Part shown: piece by piece, positions 38,201-48,500 of the stretch
Layout of the letters: every line of letters starts with the position of its first letter
Numbering within the stretch: position 1 is the first letter of the stretch
Source: Gemmatimonadales bacterium
GTDB lineage: Bacteria; Gemmatimonadota; Gemmatimonadetes; Gemmatimonadales; GWC2-71-9
Assembly (NCBI GenBank): GCA_025934955.1
Contig: JAICWE010000003.1
Location: 41,310-105,309 of the forward strand
Length of the DNA stretch: 64,000 nucleotides
Direction: 5' to 3'
Translations under genes and position numbers: made by a program
Notes under the pieces: model-generated
What the model saw: the letters and a program-made list of their open reading frames with translations, nothing else
Databases searched by the model: none
Told to the model about the DNA's origin: nothing

Positions 38201-38452
38201 GTAGTTGTTGGCCGCATCGGCGTTATCGATGAGGTAGCCGCCGTCCGAGCGACTGGTGGTCGTGTAGAGCGTGCCCGTCGCGGCATTCCGCAGCGTCACG
38301 CTCGCGCCCTCGACGGGCGCAGCCCCTTCGGTCGTGATCGTGCCGCCCACCGCCGAACCGGTGACGCCCTGGGCCGCGAGCCGGCCGGCCGACACCGCGC
38401 CGACCGCCGTGGCGAGCGCGCACGTGACTATCCCACGAAGCCAACGATGCAT
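35246..38452 (-). CDS. Oar-like TonB-dependent outer-membrane receptor
   Basis: A 1068-residue receptor. The signal peptide 'MHRWLRGIVTCALATAVGAVSAGRLAA' is followed by Gln. A carboxypeptidase-regulatory-like domain covers about 30-115 ('GGTITTEGAAPVEGASVTLRN'). The plug covers about 125-260, with 'LPLQTRNFTDLIQTSPQ', 'NNIQIDGGVNNDLFG' and 'EAIQEFEIQVAPFDVRQG'. The long barrel ends in the aromatic 'FGARYRF'. The NFTDL/IQIDGG pattern marks the Oar subfamily, known from myxobacteria and FCB bacteria; members are involved in adhesion or large-substrate transport. The substrate is unknown. The permease gene is 98 bases upstream on the same strand. Confidence 0.88.
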   Translation of the reverse strand: MHRWLRGIVTCALATAVGAVSAGRLAAQGVTGSAVGGTITTEGAAPVEGASVTLRNAATGTLYTTTSRSDGGYLIDNADAANNYSLTVRAIGYEPVTKNGLRLVLGQRLTSDFTLKKSAVQLRAVEVTAAPSILDDASRTGPSTIVSGNEIQHLPLQTRNFTDLIQTSPQATPQGSGVSIAGQNNRFNNIQIDGGVNNDLFGLAASGTPGGQANSLPISVEAIQEFEIQVAPFDVRQGGFTGGLVNAITRSGTNQYQGSAFGYYRGKGIAGFRDDPTFGTFNVYQYGGTFSGPIVRDKAHFFLAGDLQTNNSPFSSQFQLTGNDAADISKSGITVAQAQQFHDILVNKYGMADPGLGTAPTIGNPDKNLFGKLDFQLSPNNRVEVSHNWVKASLDQLTRSPTGAIFPNRLRDGYQLSNSGWGQANNTNTTRIKWTSSFGRDMSNEFLAGGQWIRDKRDIANQTPLILVDVGKVGANDAWLAGGADLFSQGNLLNQNIYSVADNLSFNLANRHRITVGTSDEFFKFHNVFTSASYGAWAFASLDSLQNGLAEGFTRSLPGSPLRPEGAVADFAVQQYGLFAQDQWNVSRRITLTGGIRVDVPYMDKPAQNPALLNDPKLPINTSDFPSGNALWSPRLGFNVDADGRGTTILRGGVGVFTGRPPYVWISNAFVGTGLESVTLSCLTPATVPAFPGTSLADQPTACAGGGGASAARPAPAFFDPNFKFPQTLRVATGIDRKLPYGIIGTFDFLYTKTLNSLYIQDNNLVQQAAQTAEGRFVYGTFNPATGSATPQRLSGAMTNALLHRNASRDRSYSLTGQLTKTFGRGLSFNAGYSYSNAKDLISLTSSIAFSNYQFATVDGSLFDRNLTTSAFNTPHKITISGTATIPVVKTDLSLIYQGLSGSPYTWTAGGDANADGISGNDATFVPADASQITLAPGSSFAAVDAFINSQSCLAASRGKLLERNSCRNPWQNLLNARLTKLVPTIGTQGLELSVDLFNVLNFIDHNWGLTKQVSAFEEGPAFLRTAGYDVANNRPVYRFAPPTTVLTTVTGASLSRWRMQFGARYRF

Positions 38453-38550
38453 GCCGTGCCCCTGCGATTGAGATGGAATGTTGGGGGAGGAACCGACGGC
38501 GCCACGCGGGCCACCGCCGCGCGCTAATCAAACGCAAAAAACCGGGTTGG

Positions 38551-39930
38551 TCAAGCAGTCGTCCGGGCCGTGACCGAAGCTTTGCCCACGGCGTCTCGGC
38601 GCCACCGCCACAGGAAGTATGCCGGTACGCCGGAGAGGATGATCGCGAAGGTGATCCCGGTGTCCCGCGGCTGGGTCCAGAAGGCGTTCGCGATCATCCC
38701 CACGGAGGCGAGCAGGAACAGCAGCGGTACGATGGGGTAGCCCCAGGCGCGATAGGGCCGCACCAGCTCCGGCCGGCTCCGCCGAAAGACGAACACCGCG
38801 GCGACCGCGAGCGCGTAGAACGGCCAGATGCCGAGAATGAACTTGTCGGCGAGCTGCTGGAAATCGTTGAGCAGCACGTACACGACGCCGAGCGCGGTCG
38901 CCAGCCAGATGGCGGTCGATGGGCTCTGGAAGCGGGGTGACACCCGGGCGATGCCGCGAAAGAACAGCCCGCGATCGGCCATGGCGAAGAAGATCCGTGG
39001 GCCGGTCATCATCGAGCCGTTGAGACTCCCGAAGCAGGAGAGCATCACGACGCCGGCCACGATCGCGCCGCCCCGCCCGCCGAACAGCGGCACCCGCTCC
39101 GCCGCCGTGGATGCGACGAGCTTGCTTCCCGCCATTTCGGGAATCGGCAACAGATAGAGAAACGCGACGTTGAGCAGCAGATAGACCAGCACGATGAGAC
39201 CGGTGCCGAGGATCAGCGCCCGCGGCAGCGTGCGCGCCGGATCGCGCACCTCGCCGCCCATGAACGACAGGTCGGCCCAGCCGTCGTAGGTCCACATGAT
39301 CGGAATGAGCGCCGTCGCGAGCAGCGAGAGATTCAAGCCGGCCGGCCACGCGGGGGAAAAATTCGCCGTGCTCCCGCCGCCACCGATGAACGCAAACAGC
39401 ACCAGCGCCGCCAGTGCCGCGTACTTGGCGGCGGTGGTCAGGTTCATCACCACCGCCGCGCGGCGCACACCCACGTAATTGAAGAAACCGACGAGCACGA
39501 CGCCCAGCGCCGCGATCCACCGCACCTGCATCGGCGTGAGCGGCACGAAGTAGCCGAGGTACTCGGCGAAGATCGTCGCGATGGCGCCGAGCGCCGAGGC
39601 ACGGATGACGGTCAGCTCCGACCAGCCGAAGAGAAACGCCGGCAGCGGCCCGAACGCCTCGAGGATGTAGGCGAACACCCCGCCCGAGCGCGGCAGCGCC
39701 GCGGCCAGCTCGGCGTAGGTCAGCGCACCGAACAGCGCGATCGCGCCGCCGAGCACCCAGGCCAGCAGCACCGGTCCCGGCGCGCCCAGCGTCGCGGCCG
39801 CGCCCGCCGGCACCCGGAAGATTCCGCTGCCGATCGTCGAACCCACCAGCACCGCGATCGAGCTCCAGAGTCCGAGATGCCGGGGAAGCCGCTCGCCCCA
39901 GGGGTCCGCCTGGTCGGGCGGGTGGGCCAT
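38551..39930 (-). CDS. APC superfamily amino-acid permease
   Basis: A 459-residue transporter with about 12 membrane helices. 'LWSSIAVLVGSTIGSGIFRVPAG' in helix 1 (the GSGIF substrate-binding break), 'GGAIALFGALTYAELAAALPRSGG' and 'DGWADLSFMGGEVRDPARTLPRAL' are typical of the LAT/YjdE-like branch of the APC family. It probably takes up or exchanges amino acids across the inner membrane. The ATG at 39930 has AAGGA 7 bases upstream. It is divergent from ctaB with 46 bases between starts. Confidence 0.88.
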   Translation of the reverse strand: MAHPPDQADPWGERLPRHLGLWSSIAVLVGSTIGSGIFRVPAGAAATLGAPGPVLLAWVLGGAIALFGALTYAELAAALPRSGGVFAYILEAFGPLPAFLFGWSELTVIRASALGAIATIFAEYLGYFVPLTPMQVRWIAALGVVLVGFFNYVGVRRAAVVMNLTTAAKYAALAALVLFAFIGGGGSTANFSPAWPAGLNLSLLATALIPIMWTYDGWADLSFMGGEVRDPARTLPRALILGTGLIVLVYLLLNVAFLYLLPIPEMAGSKLVASTAAERVPLFGGRGGAIVAGVVMLSCFGSLNGSMMTGPRIFFAMADRGLFFRGIARVSPRFQSPSTAIWLATALGVVYVLLNDFQQLADKFILGIWPFYALAVAAVFVFRRSRPELVRPYRAWGYPIVPLLFLLASVGMIANAFWTQPRDTGITFAIILSGVPAYFLWRWRRDAVGKASVTARTTA

Positions 39931-39976
39931 GGAATTTCCTTGGAAAGGGGGGACCGGCGAATTACCTTGCTCGGTC

Positions 39977-40972
<996 letters not shown>

Positions 40973-40992
40973 CCGCCGTGGCCGCTGCTTCC

Positions 40993-42789
40993 ATGTCTCG
41001 CCGGCGCCTTCCGGCGCCCGGCCGCCTCGTGCGGCTCTGGCCGCGGGTGCGCCCGTACCGCGTCCCGCTCACCGTCGCCACGCTCGCGCTGATCTTCAGC
41101 AGCATCATCGGGCTCGCCTTTCCGTGGGTGGTGAAGGGGCTGCTCGATGCCGCGTTTCTGCGGCACGACCGTGCGCTGCTCAATCGCATCGCGCTCGCGC
41201 TGGTCGGGCTGTTCTCGGTGCAGGCGGTGCTGAACTACGTACAAACCTACCTCCTCGGCGCCACCGGCGAACGCGCCGTCGCGGGCCTCCGGCAGGAGAC
41301 ATTCGATCGGCTGCTCGAGCTGCCGCCCGGCTTCTTCGCCGAGCGGCGCACCGGTGAGCTGACCAGCCGGCTCACCACCGACATCGGCATGCTCCAGTCG
41401 GTGCTGAGCCACCAGATCGCGGAGTTCTCCCGCCAGGTGCTCGCACTGGTGGGCAGCATCGCGGTGCTCACCTATCTCCAGCCGCGGCTCATGCTCACCG
41501 CCGTCGGCGCGGCGCCGGTCGTCGTGCTCGCCGCGTTCATCGCGGGGCGGCGGCTGCGGCGGATCACGCAGGGCGTGCAGGACCGCGTCGCCGAAGCGAC
41601 GGCGGTGGCGGAGGAGGCGTTCAGCCAGATCCGCACGGTGCAGAGCTTCGTGCAGGAGCCGGCGGAGCGGCGGCGCTACGGCTCGCGGCTCGCGGCCGGC
41701 GTCGCCGCGGCGGTCTCGCGCGCGCGGGTCCGGGGCGTTTTCTTCGGCGTGCTCACCTTTTCGATCTTCGGCGCGATCGTGGTCGTGCTCTGGCAAGGCG
41801 GCGAGCAGGTGCTCGACGGGAATCTCACGCCGGGCGCGCTGTTCATGGTGCTGCTCTACTTCGTGAGCATCGCGGCCGCGGTGGGCGCCCTCGCGTCGGT
41901 GTTCAGCGGGTATCAGGAGGCGGTGGGCGCGGCCGGCCGCATCTTCGATATCCTCGACACGCCCAATCCGATCGCCGATCCGGTGTCGCCCAAGCCGCTC
42001 ACGCGGCCGGTGCGCGGCGACGTCCGCCTCGAGCACGTCTCCTTCCGGTATCCCGGCGCCGAAGGATGGACGCTGGCCGACATCGACCTGCATTGCGCGC
42101 CGGGCGAGACGGTCGCGCTGGTGGGGCCGTCGGGCGCGGGGAAGACGACCCTGGTCTCGCTCATACCGCGCTTCTGGGACGTGAACGACGGGCGGGTGAC
42201 GCTCGACGGCGTGGACGTGCGCGAGCTGAAGCTTTCGGAGCTGCGCCACGCCATCGGCGTGGTGCCCCAGGAGCCGGCGCTCTTCAGCGGCACCATCCGG
42301 GAGAACATCGCCTACGCCCGTCCCGAGGCGAGCGACGCGGACATCGAAGCGGCGGCGCGCGCGGCGCACGCGCACGAGTTCGTGGAGCGGCTGCCGGTGG
42401 GCTACGACACGCTGGTGGGTGAGCGCGGCATCAAGCTGTCGGGCGGCCAGCGCCAGCGGGTGGCGATCGCGCGCGCCATCCTGAAGGATCCGGCGGTGCT
42501 GGTGCTCGACGAGGCGACCAGCAACCTGGACACCGAGAGCGAGCGACTGATCGAGGACGCGCTGACCCGGCTCTTGGTGGGCCGGACGACGCTGATCATC
42601 GCGCACCGGCTGAGCACGGTGCGCCGGGCCGACCGGCTGCTGGTGATGGACCGCGGGCGGATCGTGGAGGAGGGAAACCACGCGGCGCTGCTGGCGCTGG
42701 GCGGGCTCTATGCCCGGCTCTACCAGCGCCAGTTCCGCGACGACGAGGTACCGGAGCGCGGCGTGCTACCGACCCCTATTGGCCGTTAG
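40993..42789 (+). CDS. MsbA-like ABC exporter (fused membrane and ATPase domains)
   Basis: A 598-residue half-transporter. Six helices lie in residues 25-320. The nucleotide-binding domain has Walker A 'GPSGAGKTT' (about 377), signature 'LSGGQRQRVAIARA' (about 482), Walker B 'VLVLDEATSNLD' and H-loop 'IIAHRLSTV'. All catalytic residues are present. The layout matches MsbA/BmrA-type homodimeric exporters of lipids or drugs; with lptFG nearby, lipid A flipping is plausible but not shown. It starts 20 bases after ctaB and may be co-transcribed. Its end overlaps the convergent GWxTD gene by 14 bases. Confidence 0.9.
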   Translation: MSRRRLPAPGRLVRLWPRVRPYRVPLTVATLALIFSSIIGLAFPWVVKGLLDAAFLRHDRALLNRIALALVGLFSVQAVLNYVQTYLLGATGERAVAGLRQETFDRLLELPPGFFAERRTGELTSRLTTDIGMLQSVLSHQIAEFSRQVLALVGSIAVLTYLQPRLMLTAVGAAPVVVLAAFIAGRRLRRITQGVQDRVAEATAVAEEAFSQIRTVQSFVQEPAERRRYGSRLAAGVAAAVSRARVRGVFFGVLTFSIFGAIVVVLWQGGEQVLDGNLTPGALFMVLLYFVSIAAAVGALASVFSGYQEAVGAAGRIFDILDTPNPIADPVSPKPLTRPVRGDVRLEHVSFRYPGAEGWTLADIDLHCAPGETVALVGPSGAGKTTLVSLIPRFWDVNDGRVTLDGVDVRELKLSELRHAIGVVPQEPALFSGTIRENIAYARPEASDADIEAAARAAHAHEFVERLPVGYDTLVGERGIKLSGGQRQRVAIARAILKDPAVLVLDEATSNLDTESERLIEDALTRLLVGRTTLIIAHRLSTVRRADRLLVMDRGRIVEEGNHAALLALGGLYARLYQRQFRDDEVPERGVLPTPIGR

Positions 42790-44218
42790 GCCCCCCGAAG
42801 TCGCTCTGTTGGAAGTTGATGCCGAGGTACTGGCCAAGCTCACGCACCGCGTCCGGCGTCAGAATGTCCTGCCAGCCGGGGAGAGTGCTCTCGAAGCGAT
42901 CGTCCGTTGTGAGCAGCACCCAGTTGCCCACCCCGGTTCGATCGACAAATACGTAATATCTGGCGCGCCCATGCGTATAGCGCCATGCCGTCCATCGCGG
43001 CGCTCGTCCCTCCGGGAGCTTGGCCAGGCTGTCGTCCGGCACACCGTACCTTGCATAGATCCGCCCGCGGTCGCTCTTCCAGCCGGGCTGCTGGCCCCGC
43101 CCCCGCTCGACGAAGGCGCGATTGGCGTACGTGACGCGCTCGTAGAAGGCCTGCCGGATACCGGGCGTCGCCTGATTGCGCTGCTGCCAGAACTCGGTCA
43201 GGAACCGCCGCTTCGCCTCGACGCTGAGCGTGGGGGCCCACGCCTTCAACTCGCCGCTGCGCGCGATCAGGTAGAGCGGCGCCTCGGCATCGTCGAGCTC
43301 CTCGGGGGACATGTAGCGGAAGTACCCCTCATCGGTGCTCTTCTCCTGCGCGATCCGCAACGTATCCTTCGCCATCGTCTCCTGAAGGTCGGCCATCACG
43401 AATTCGGACGAGCGCTCGAAGTGCTTCGGGCCAGCGTCCACCTTCACTGCCATGGTGTAACGGCCCGGCGGGAGCCCGTCGAGATCGAGCTGGCCGCGGA
43501 GTACACCCCCACCCGGCGCAATCTGCACCTTGGCCGATGGGGGCGGGATGACGGGCTTGCCGGCCTGATCCAGCACCGACACGGTCATGGTGCCGTCCAG
43601 CGGGGATGCGGTGCTGTTGTAGGCCTCTAGTAGATAGTACGCCCGGGTACGCAGCGGGGTGAGGCGCAGGGTGGCGACGGCAGTGATCAGGGTGGTACCG
43701 TCCCGCAGCTCGCCCGCCCGGGGCACTGTGTCGGTCTTGTCGGCCACGCGCATTGCGGGCGACAGCAGCAGGTCGGAAGCGTCCGGCGTGCGGGCGAACC
43801 CTTGAAGAGCCATGCCGCGCTCGGCCTGCCTGCCCGATACCGAGTCCTGCACCGTTACGTCGAGCCGGTAGGTACCGGGTGCGACCGCAAAATCCACTAT
43901 CTCCATTGCTTCCGCCCCGGGCTCCCTGGCCAGGGCCGCGGCGGCATGGCTGGTCCACCCGTTCTGGTACAGCGTGAGACCGGTGGAGTCCGAGACTCGG
44001 ACCCGGACTTCCCAAGTCGCCTGGTTGCCACCTGTTGTGATCAGCGTGTACGGAATCTGAACGAAGGCGCGCACCCTCGTCTGCTTGGTATCGGCACGAT
44101 AGAACCGAACCGCCCTGACGTTGAGGCCGGCGGGCTCCTGGGCGCGCGCGGCGGCTGTCAGGAGCAGCGCCGGAATCGCGAGCCGGAACGCGCGGGTGGC
44201 GTGGATCGGAAGCAGCAT
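42776..44218 (-). CDS. GWxTD domain-containing exported protein
   Basis: A 480-residue exported protein. The signal peptide 'MLLPIHATRAFRLAIPALLLTAAARA' is followed by Gln. AAGGA 8 bases upstream supports ATG 44218 over one 11 codons earlier. Residues of about 30-290 are beta-rich, resembling stacked Ig-like domains ('VRVRVSDSTGLTLYQNG', 'GTMTVSVLDQAGKPV', 'GLPPGRYTMAVKVD'). The C-terminal GWxTD domain includes 'FLTEFWQQRNQATPG' and 'PGWKSDRGRIYARYGVPDD'. The GWxTD family is common in Gemmatimonadota, Acidobacteriota and Bacteroidota and has no defined function. It is the last gene of the surface locus with PorV, cargo and receptor, but a terminator-like hairpin precedes it. Confidence 0.85.
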   Translation of the reverse strand: MLLPIHATRAFRLAIPALLLTAAARAQEPAGLNVRAVRFYRADTKQTRVRAFVQIPYTLITTGGNQATWEVRVRVSDSTGLTLYQNGWTSHAAAALAREPGAEAMEIVDFAVAPGTYRLDVTVQDSVSGRQAERGMALQGFARTPDASDLLLSPAMRVADKTDTVPRAGELRDGTTLITAVATLRLTPLRTRAYYLLEAYNSTASPLDGTMTVSVLDQAGKPVIPPPSAKVQIAPGGGVLRGQLDLDGLPPGRYTMAVKVDAGPKHFERSSEFVMADLQETMAKDTLRIAQEKSTDEGYFRYMSPEELDDAEAPLYLIARSGELKAWAPTLSVEAKRRFLTEFWQQRNQATPGIRQAFYERVTYANRAFVERGRGQQPGWKSDRGRIYARYGVPDDSLAKLPEGRAPRWTAWRYTHGRARYYVFVDRTGVGNWVLLTTDDRFESTLPGWQDILTPDAVRELGQYLGINFQQSDFGGPNGQ

Positions 44219-44296
44219 CGAGCAATCCTTGGGAAGCAGGAGCGAAGTCATTCGCACGCGAAAGAAAGACGCTCGGACGCCATCCCGCAAACACAA

Positions 44297-44322
44297 GCGG
44301 GGCGAGCTTGCGCTCGCCCCGC
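44297..44322 (-). terminator. Hairpin after the porV-like gene
   Basis: A perfect 11-bp stem (44297-44307 with 44312-44322, loop TTGC) lies about 30 bases past the PorV-like stop and before the GWxTD start. It would end or attenuate transcription from the receptor-cargo-PorV unit. There is no long T-run. Confidence 0.65.
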
Positions 44323-44354
44323 ACGGTGCAGCCGATCGACCGCTCGCCTGAGTG

Positions 44355-45494
44355 TTACCAACCGAGCGCAAAGGTGAAGAAATGCGTCGGCCCGAGGATG
44401 CCCATGTACCGGTACGCATAATCCAAACCGATATTGAAGTTGCCGGTGCCATAATTCAGCCCGCCGCCGACCGCGAGACCCTGAAGGTTCTCCTCGTCGG
44501 TGAGCGAGGTGAGGCTCACGTCGGAGACCGAGATGTTGTTGGCCGGCTGGTAGCTGTAGCTGCCACGGAGTGCCACGCCGAAGCCTGAGCCGCCGAGGTG
44601 GTTCAGCGCCCACTCGCCACCGAAGACGAAGCCGGCCTTGTTGCTGGTGGGCTGGTTGAAGTCGCCGAGGATGGTCAGGCGGTTGGACTCGCCGTGGTAC
44701 AGATCGTACGCCAGGCCGACGCGGAACGTCGTCGGCAAATTGAACCCCTTGGTCTTCAACTCGCCCGGCTGTGGCACCGTGGGCACCGGCTCCTCACCGG
44801 GCAGCGGGGTACGCGGCACGTTCACGTCCAGCGGCACGCCCTTGTACGTCAGGTTGGTGCCGAGGTTGGCCAGGGTGAAGGAGAACTTCACGGGATGACC
44901 GCTCAACTGCGCGTGGAAGTTGGTGCCGAAGTCCACGGCGAAGGCCGTGCCCTTGGCGCCACCGAGCTGGTCGGAGACGAACTTGGCGGTGAGGCCGGCG
45001 GCGAACCGATCGGAGAAGTTCTGGGCGAAGGAGATGCCGCCGAACGTCTCATTGACCGAGTACACCGAGCCGGTGCCGTCGGGCTGATCCACGGTGTAGA
45101 CCGGCTGGTCGCTGAAGCCGAAGGTCCCGAGCTGGATGCCGAACGCTCGGGAGCCCCCGCCGAACGGGATGGCGAAGCCGCCCCAGTTGTAGCGAGTGTC
45201 GGCAACGTAGGTGTAGGTGCTGAGCTGCACGCCGGGCCGGCTCATGAGCGCGATGCCGGCCGGGTTGTAGTACAGCGCGGACGGATCGTTCGCGATGGCG
45301 GCGAACGATCCGCCGAGCGCGGCGCCACGCGCGTTGGCGCCGAGCAAGAGGAACTCGGCCGACGTGGTGCCGTAACCGGTGTTGTCCTGGTTGCCGGTTG
45401 GAGTCGTGGCCTGCGCCGCGAGAGCTGCCGGCAGAGTCGCGCTACCCAGCAGAGCCGCCACCAGGGCCCAGCGTCGAGCGGAAAAGTCATGCAT
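44355..45494 (-). CDS. PorV/PorQ-family outer-membrane barrel (T9SS)
   Basis: A 379-residue barrel protein. The signal peptide 'MHDFSARRWALVAALLGSATLPAALAA' is followed by Gln. The PorV signature 'FLLLGANARGAALGGSFAAI' and 'NDPSALYYNPAGIA' lies at about 45-85, followed by FadL-like strands ('GGISFAQNFSDRFAAGLTAK', 'GLAYDLYHGESNRLTILGDF'). PorV shuttles T9SS cargo by its C-terminal signal from SprA to the attachment complex and also plugs SprA. It follows the cargo gene by 93 bases. With sprA at 26452-32550 it supports a working T9SS. Paralogues with receptor-specific roles are common, so it may serve the adjacent cargo in particular. Confidence 0.85.
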   Translation of the reverse strand: MHDFSARRWALVAALLGSATLPAALAAQATTPTGNQDNTGYGTTSAEFLLLGANARGAALGGSFAAIANDPSALYYNPAGIALMSRPGVQLSTYTYVADTRYNWGGFAIPFGGGSRAFGIQLGTFGFSDQPVYTVDQPDGTGSVYSVNETFGGISFAQNFSDRFAAGLTAKFVSDQLGGAKGTAFAVDFGTNFHAQLSGHPVKFSFTLANLGTNLTYKGVPLDVNVPRTPLPGEEPVPTVPQPGELKTKGFNLPTTFRVGLAYDLYHGESNRLTILGDFNQPTSNKAGFVFGGEWALNHLGGSGFGVALRGSYSYQPANNISVSDVSLTSLTDEENLQGLAVGGGLNYGTGNFNIGLDYAYRYMGILGPTHFFTFALGW

Positions 45495-45545
45495 AGTGTC
45501 CCGATCTCCTGGATGCGGGTGGGGAGCCGTCACCGTCCGAGCTCC

Positions 45546-45561
45546 GGGGGCGCCGGCCCCC
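45546..45561 (-). terminator. Small GC hairpin between cargo and porV-like genes
   Basis: GGGGGC/GCCCCC stem with a 4-base loop in the 93-base gap after the cargo stop. It lacks a T-run; it may attenuate or simply protect the upstream transcript. Confidence 0.3.
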
Positions 45562-45587
45562 ACCCTGTGGGCTGCTACTGCTAGGCG

Positions 45588-48500
45588 TTACTGCGCGAAG
45601 TTGACGACGGTCATCCGGCCCACCTTGCGGGCGCTGCCGGCCTCGATGTGGTAGAAGTACACCCCGCTGGCCACGACCTGGTTGTTGCGATTGCGCACGT
45701 TCCAGTTCTCCGAGCCGCCGAACGTACCGCTGTTGTGCTCGATCAGGTTCACGAGCACGCCGCTCGACGAGTAGATCCGGATGATGGCCTGCGCGGGGAG
45801 ATTCACGAACTTGATCACCTTCGCGTCCGTTGTGGCCTCGAACTCGTTGGTGACGTAGTACGGATCCGGCACCGTGTGCACCTTGCTCAGGTTGCTGTCC
45901 GCCGCCGCCAGGACTTCCGCGGCCTTCGCGACGTTGAACTTGACCTGGAGCCCGGGCACCGCGGGGGTCGCCGTGAACGGCGCGAAGACGTAGCCCTCGG
46001 GGTTCGTCGTGTTCGCCGTCGCAGCGGAGGCCGTGACCGTCCCCATGTAGCTGCGGAGCGTCCACTTCGTCCCGGCCGCCGGCGGCTGGCCGCCGGTGAG
46101 CTGGAAGATGAACCGCTGACCGTTGATGTACATGCCGAAGCCCTGGCCGGTAGCGGTCATCGTGCTGGCGTCAACACCGCCGGCTCCGTTGGCCGTACCC
46201 CACTGGCTCGAAACCGGGCCAATGGTGGGCTGCGCCGTGAGCTGGAGAACCGGCGCGGCGTCGACGTCACTCGCGTCGCAGAAGCCCAGGTAATCCTGGT
46301 AGTCATGCGGTCCGTTGGTGAAGTCGAAGTCGTGGTAGTCCACGAGCCCATTGCCGTCGGCGTCGCCGAAGAAGCCGTAGCTCGCCTCCGGCGTCGGGTT
46401 GAACGGCACGTTCACGTGGTCGGTGACGTCGCGGACCTTGGCGATCGTGCCACCCGCACCCCAGGTCACTTCGATGTCCGCCTGGCGGGCGAAGTTGATG
46501 ATCCAGTACGGCGTCACCTGGATGCAGACGCTGAGACCGCTGCCGCCGGCCGCCTGGGTGCCGGCGGTCGTCGGGTCGGCATCGATGTGCGGGACCGCCG
46601 CGAAGATCGTGTCGACGCCTGCGAGGTGACCGACCCGGATGCCGTACGCCGGATCGTCCACCGTCTCGTTGGCACCGTCGAACCACCGGGAGCCGCCAGG
46701 GCTGGTGTTGGGCTGCGTGCTGTTGCGGCGGCCATAGAAGTTCTCACCCGCCGAGCTGCGGCCGGTGAAGCTGAAGGTGGCGCCGACCGACGCATTGAAC
46801 TGGCTGAACCCGGCCGGGACGCCGAAGCGCGCGAGCGCCGCCGGGTCGGCCGCGACCGCCACCGAGCCCAGCCCGGCGGTAGTCTCGGTTTCGCCGAAGG
46901 CGACGTCGAGGATCGGCTGCACCACGATGGTGCTCGACTGCGTCGCCACGCCGTCCTTGTTGAACGTCACGAAGTACTTGACGCAGTTGCCCTGGACGTT
47001 CGACGTGCCGTTGCAGTCGGCCGGCGTGCCGTTGTCCATGAACGCTTCGAGCGAATCGATCGTGGCCGTCAGGCTGACCGCCGGCAGGAGCGCCGGCACC
47101 AGCGGCTGGAAGATCGCCGAGAGGGCGCTGGTCGGAGGCGGCGGCCCGCTGAAGCGGCCGGTGCTCGGGTCAATGGTGAACTTCGCCTTGGGATCCAGCT
47201 GCTGTCCGTCGTCGCCGAAGATGCCGCTGGTGAGCACCGGCAGCGCGACGTTGGTGGCTTGCGCGACCGGCGTGACGCTCTTGGTGATGCGCGCCGACTC
47301 GAGGCTCGAGGGACCGGACTGGAACGAGTTGAGGTCAAACGCCGTCACCGAATAGAAGTAGCGGAAGTTGTTCCGTACCCCGTGGTCGATGAAGGCGAAC
47401 GGGACCCCGGTGTCGGCGAGCTTGGGGAAGCCGCTCGCGCCGCCGCCGAGGGCGGTGTCCGACTTGATGAGAATCGCCGTGCCGGTGGCCAGTGCGGCCC
47501 GTCCGCCGAGCTGCACCTGCACGATGTCGCCAACCAGCGGGACCTCGACGAAGGTGTTGCGCTGGGTGCCGGCGGGCGTAGTGGAGTTGATGTCGAACGC
47601 GACCGCGCACGTCGTGGTGATGTCGAGCTCGGGCGCGCAGCCGGCATCAGGGTTCACCTGGCCAGCGAAGTCCTTGATGGTGGTGCCGGCGTAGTCGAAC
47701 TGCTGAACCAGCGCCAGGCTCTGCGGGTTGTCCACCCGGCCGCGGAAGATGCGATAGCCCTCGACGTCGAACTGCCGGTAGTTGGGGTCGTAGAGCAGGT
47801 TGGCCTCGGTCACCGGCAGCCCGGTAACGGGGTCGGTCCGGGTGACCGTCGGCTGGCTGGCGATCTGGAAGAACGGATCGCCCGCCGTCTCGCTTGCCGA
47901 CGGCCGCCACACGATCGTGACCTGGCCGTCGCCGGGGATGAGGAAGAAGTCCGGCGCATCCGGCGCGAACGGGAGGAGGAACTTGTTGTCGAACACCTGC
48001 TGCGCGACGAGCGCCTTGCCCAGCAACGAACGGGGGACGACGTTGAACTCGGACTGCTGCACCTTGCCGTCACCGTTGCTGTCGCCGTAGGAGACGAAGC
48101 CGGTCACCCGGTCAACCAGGTTCACGTTGCCGGCCGTCAGGCCGGCGGCGCTGACCAGCTTCCGGGGATCGCCGGGCGTGACGCCGGGGGAGGCGACCGG
48201 AGGCGTGAGGCCCGGCGTCGCCACCGGCGCTGCGAAGATGTATGCCACAACGATGGAGCCGAAGCCGCCCGGCGGCAGCGTCAGCGGCGTCGAGCTCTGG
48301 AAGAACCGCATGTCCACCGGCTTCGTGTTGTTGATGAAGCAGATGTGGTCGGTTGTCGCGTTGAAGCCCGGGCTGCAGGGCTGGTCGCCCACGGCGGTGT
48401 TCTGGGTACCCGACAGGTAGCGGAAGAGCTGGGTCGAGTTGCCCGGATCGTTGACGGCGCCGGAGAACGGCGTGCCGTTCACCGTGTTGCTGTAGAGCTG

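Noticed and set aside
39929..39976. Earlier ATG for ctaB
   Set aside because: Would overlap the divergent permease start and adds a tail absent from heme O synthases.
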